Source of the DNA: a virus
IMG/VR virus record: IMGVR_UViG_3300027906_000015
Coordinates: 1-59,181 of that record
DNA: 59,181 nucleotides
Reading direction: 5' to 3' (one strand)
The translations under genes and the position numbers were made by a program. The notes under the pieces are model-generated. The model saw only the letters and a list, made by a program, of their open reading frames with translations, was not told the origin of the DNA and did no database searches. This document shows, piece after piece, positions 58,517 to 59,181 of the stretch; the first letter of the stretch is position 1; every line of letters starts with the position of its first letter.

Positions 58517-59181
58517 ATGAAAAACGAAAAGGGGAATATGTCCGGATCAAAGCTCACAGGGCAAGAGATCAGTACATATTTTAGAAAAAATCCTAAAGCA
58601 AAAGCAGTTAAAAAAGCTGTTGAGATTGCTTTAGATCACGGCGGAGCTATGAACTACGCAATTAAGGAAATAGAAAAACTTAAAAGAGGTTTATCGAAAC
58701 ATCCTGAAGTAAAGAAAGCATTAGACTATGCTAACTTCGAAAGTGTACAAAAAGAATCTGTTCAACTTTATGGTAAAATAATTAGTGAAAATTATACACG
58801 TAATTTCGAAACACTATGTCAATCACTTAAGTTAAATGGTATTCAGCAAAAGATACTAGATGATTTTATTCATAAAGGAAGAATAAGAGATCAATACGTA
58901 GGAAGAGTAGCTGGATCTAAAAAAGAAACTAGAATATTTGCAGGTAAAAAGAAATTCTCAGGATCAATAGATAATAGAAGCGAAGCATTAATGAACGCCC
59001 TCAAAGTTAATGCTAAACAAAAATCTATTCTTGATGCTTACCTCAAAACTGGAAAGGTTATTGGAAAATATACTGGTTCGATTGCTGGTTCAACTAAAGA
59101 TACTAAATCATATACTGGATTTAGAGGATTCAAAGAACATTTTGAAATAGAAGAAAAGGTTGGTAAAATGAGATCTTGGAG
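58517..59181 (+). CDS. Late hypothetical protein with internal repeats, 3' end cut by window
   Basis: 221 codons are visible and the frame runs off the right edge. The protein is basic and helical with a two-fold internal repeat: residues about 105-145 (ILDDFIHKGRIRDQYVGRVA) and 163-205 (ILDAYLKTGKVIGKYTGSIA), each ending in a GS(K/T)K(E/D)T and aromatic-Gly segment. An ATG at 58538 is an alternative start. It follows the nucleotidyltransferase in the same late block but lacks the shared N-terminal tag. No family is recognised. Confidence 0.6.
   Translation, partial: MKNEKGNMSGSKLTGQEISTYFRKNPKAKAVKKAVEIALDHGGAMNYAIKEIEKLKRGLSKHPEVKKALDYANFESVQKESVQLYGKIISENYTRNFETLCQSLKLNGIQQKILDDFIHKGRIRDQYVGRVAGSKKETRIFAGKKKFSGSIDNRSEALMNALKVNAKQKSILDAYLKTGKVIGKYTGSIAGSTKDTKSYTGFRGFKEHFEIEEKVGKMRSW

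Overview
The window is about 59 kb of an AT-rich, T4-like myovirus genome, most likely a marine phage of a Gram-negative, probably proteobacterial host. The evidence is the near-complete set of T4 core genes in the order seen in marine T4-like phages, T4-type late promoters (TATAAATA), RegA, the gp43/44/45/62 replisome, UvsX/UvsY/UvsW and gp46/gp47. It also carries genes typical of marine T4-like phages: CobS-like ATPase, Hsp20, a 2OG-Fe(II) oxygenase, bS21 and collagen/S74 tail fibres. A pelagiphage-like host (SAR11 or a similar small-genome marine bacterium) is a reasonable guess but is not proven by the sequence. Nearly every gene is on the + strand, with short or overlapping junctions.

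Layout. 1-9843: tail fibres and adhesin-like proteins (two with S74 chaperone domains, one with a collagen-like stalk), a 2OG oxygenase, and a duplicated two-gene tail module. 9872-23111: virion assembly genes in T4 order: gp13, gp14, gp15, gp16, gp17, gp18, gp19, gp20, gp67/gp68-like core proteins, gp21, gp22, gp23 and a tail-tube-fold protein. 23156-29836: recombination and late transcription (uvsY, a glycosyltransferase-like gene, uvsW, an Sm-like gene, the gp55 late sigma factor, gp47, gp46). 29957-33458: a metallopeptidase/vWA protein paired with a CobS/MoxR-like AAA+ ATPase behind duplicated promoters. 33445-40289: replisome (DUF3310-like, gp45, gp44, gp62, regA, hsp20, gp43). 40345-48292: nucleotide and DNA processing (MazG-like, a primase-like protein, tRNA-Ala, a SleB-type lysin, three nuclease-like proteins, a methyltransferase-like protein, a DUF1599-like protein, a dCMP-hydroxymethylase-like enzyme, an asparagine-synthase-like amidotransferase, dCMP deaminase). 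48362-54446: peroxiredoxin, ribosomal protein bS21, uvsX, gp41 helicase, an outer-membrane protein, a PseT-type phosphatase and small proteins. 54497-59181: a late block whose first four proteins share an N-terminal tag resembling the T4 capsid-targeting sequence.

Regulation. Two promoter classes are visible. One is a very uniform sigma70-type early promoter (GGGTTTAC[A/T], exactly 17 bp, TATAAT, usually with TGTGG before the -10). It occurs ten times on the + strand from uvsY rightward, and once on the minus strand pointing antisense into the uvsW region. The other is the T4 late motif TATAAATA, found mostly before virion genes. Several of both classes sit so close to a start codon that the mRNA should be leaderless.

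Best leads: (1) a set of proteins predicted to be packaged in the capsid, including a ligase-like enzyme and a nucleotidyltransferase; (2) a likely modified-cytosine pathway built around a thymidylate-synthase homologue with the Asn-to-Asp change that marks dCMP enzymes; (3) a cupredoxin-like domain inserted in the gp13 neck protein; (4) leaderless mRNAs in a phage that also carries its own bS21; (5) short GC-rich islands inside otherwise AT-rich conserved genes.
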